A DNA stretch of 32,037 nt, taken from the NCBI GenBank assembly GCA_022767485.1, contig JALEMY010000061.1, positions 1 through 32,037 on the forward strand, written 5' to 3'. The translations under genes and the position numbers were made by a program. Below are positions 31,906 through 32,037 of the stretch, piece by piece. The stretch's first letter is position 1. Each line of letters starts with the position of its first letter. This DNA comes from Erysipelotrichaceae bacterium (GTDB lineage Bacteria > Bacillota_I > Bacilli_A > RFN20 > CAG-631). The notes under the pieces are model-generated. The model had not been told where the DNA came from and searched no databases. It saw only the letters and a program-made list of their open reading frames with translations.

Positions 31906-32013
31906 GCCCGGCAACTTGCTAGTCTCTCCATACGGATACATTCGCCGTTACGGTGCTTAACTTCTGTGTTCGGGATGGGTACAGGTGTGTCCACCGTGCC
32001 ATAATCACCAGAC
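31906..32013 (-). rRNA. rrf: 5S ribosomal RNA
   Basis: The minus strand carries a 108-base 5S rRNA. Its ends pair in helix I (GTCTGG with CCGGGC, including G-T pairs). Conserved loop sequences are CCCATCCCGAACACAGAAG and GTTAAGC, and GGCGAATGTA/GTATGGAGAGAC forms the helix IV/V region. Ten T follow its 3' end directly (31896-31905) and may form, with the 5S terminal stem, the end of the rRNA transcript. The bases beyond 32013 look like the 23S-5S spacer; the rest of the operon would lie outside the window. Ends are accurate to a base or two. Confidence 0.95.
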
Positions 32014-32037
32014 TTTTTTCTTGAAAGAATAATCTTT

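Noticed and set aside
1-32037. Mycoplasma-type code with TGA as Trp
   Set aside because: Full-length proteins keep TGG for Trp, and TGA ends a gene at the right place (24345-24347).
1-32037. Insertion sequences, transposases or prophage genes
   Set aside because: No transposase, integrase or phage-like frame and no long terminal inverted repeats were found.

Overview
The window is a very AT-rich stretch in which almost every gene lies on the minus strand. TGA acts as a stop (for example at the end of the acetyltransferase at 24345), so the genetic code is standard and not the mycoplasma one. Lipoprotein signal peptides, a T-box leader, strong Shine-Dalgarno (SD) sites, extended -10 promoters and a Bacillus-like gene order (mnmA, recD2, alaS, ruvX; efp next to a SpoIIIAH-like gene) point to a low-GC Bacillota. 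An uncultured Bacilli/Mollicutes-related gut lineage seems most likely, but that placement is inferred.

Left part (1-5351): the 3' end of an RsmF-type rRNA methyltransferase on the plus strand meets minus-strand housekeeping genes across a bidirectional terminator. These are tex, a SpoIIIAH-like gene, efp (with an aberrant modification loop), a small membrane protein, a metallo-beta-lactamase-fold hydrolase and rpmG.

Middle left (5419-11571): one promoter at 11543-11571 serves a tight six-gene run: two RDD-family membrane proteins, an unknown membrane-anchored protein, two tandem DHH/DHHA1 phosphoesterases (NrnA-like), and a lipoprotein 5'-nucleotidase.

Centre (11591-22504): a seven-gene operon encodes a sugar-type ABC importer (ATPase, two permeases, two paralogous binding lipoproteins), then a lipoprotein thermonuclease and a large lipoprotein with OB-fold, Ig-like and duplicated beta-rich modules. 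It ends at a strong terminator. My reading is a surface system that captures and cuts a polymer, possibly nucleic acid, and imports the pieces. Its promoter is flanked by two perfect inverted repeats. Directly upstream is an orphan Phd-HicB-like antitoxin gene with its own palindromic operator and no terminator before the ABC operon.

Right part (23040-32037): an unknown surface-anchored helical-repeat protein; the alaS-ruvX-acetyltransferase operon behind an alanine T-box whose decision hairpin contains the alaS SD; mnmA-recD2 followed by a 55-residue membrane protein; and a 5S rRNA gene at the edge, presumably the end of an rRNA operon.
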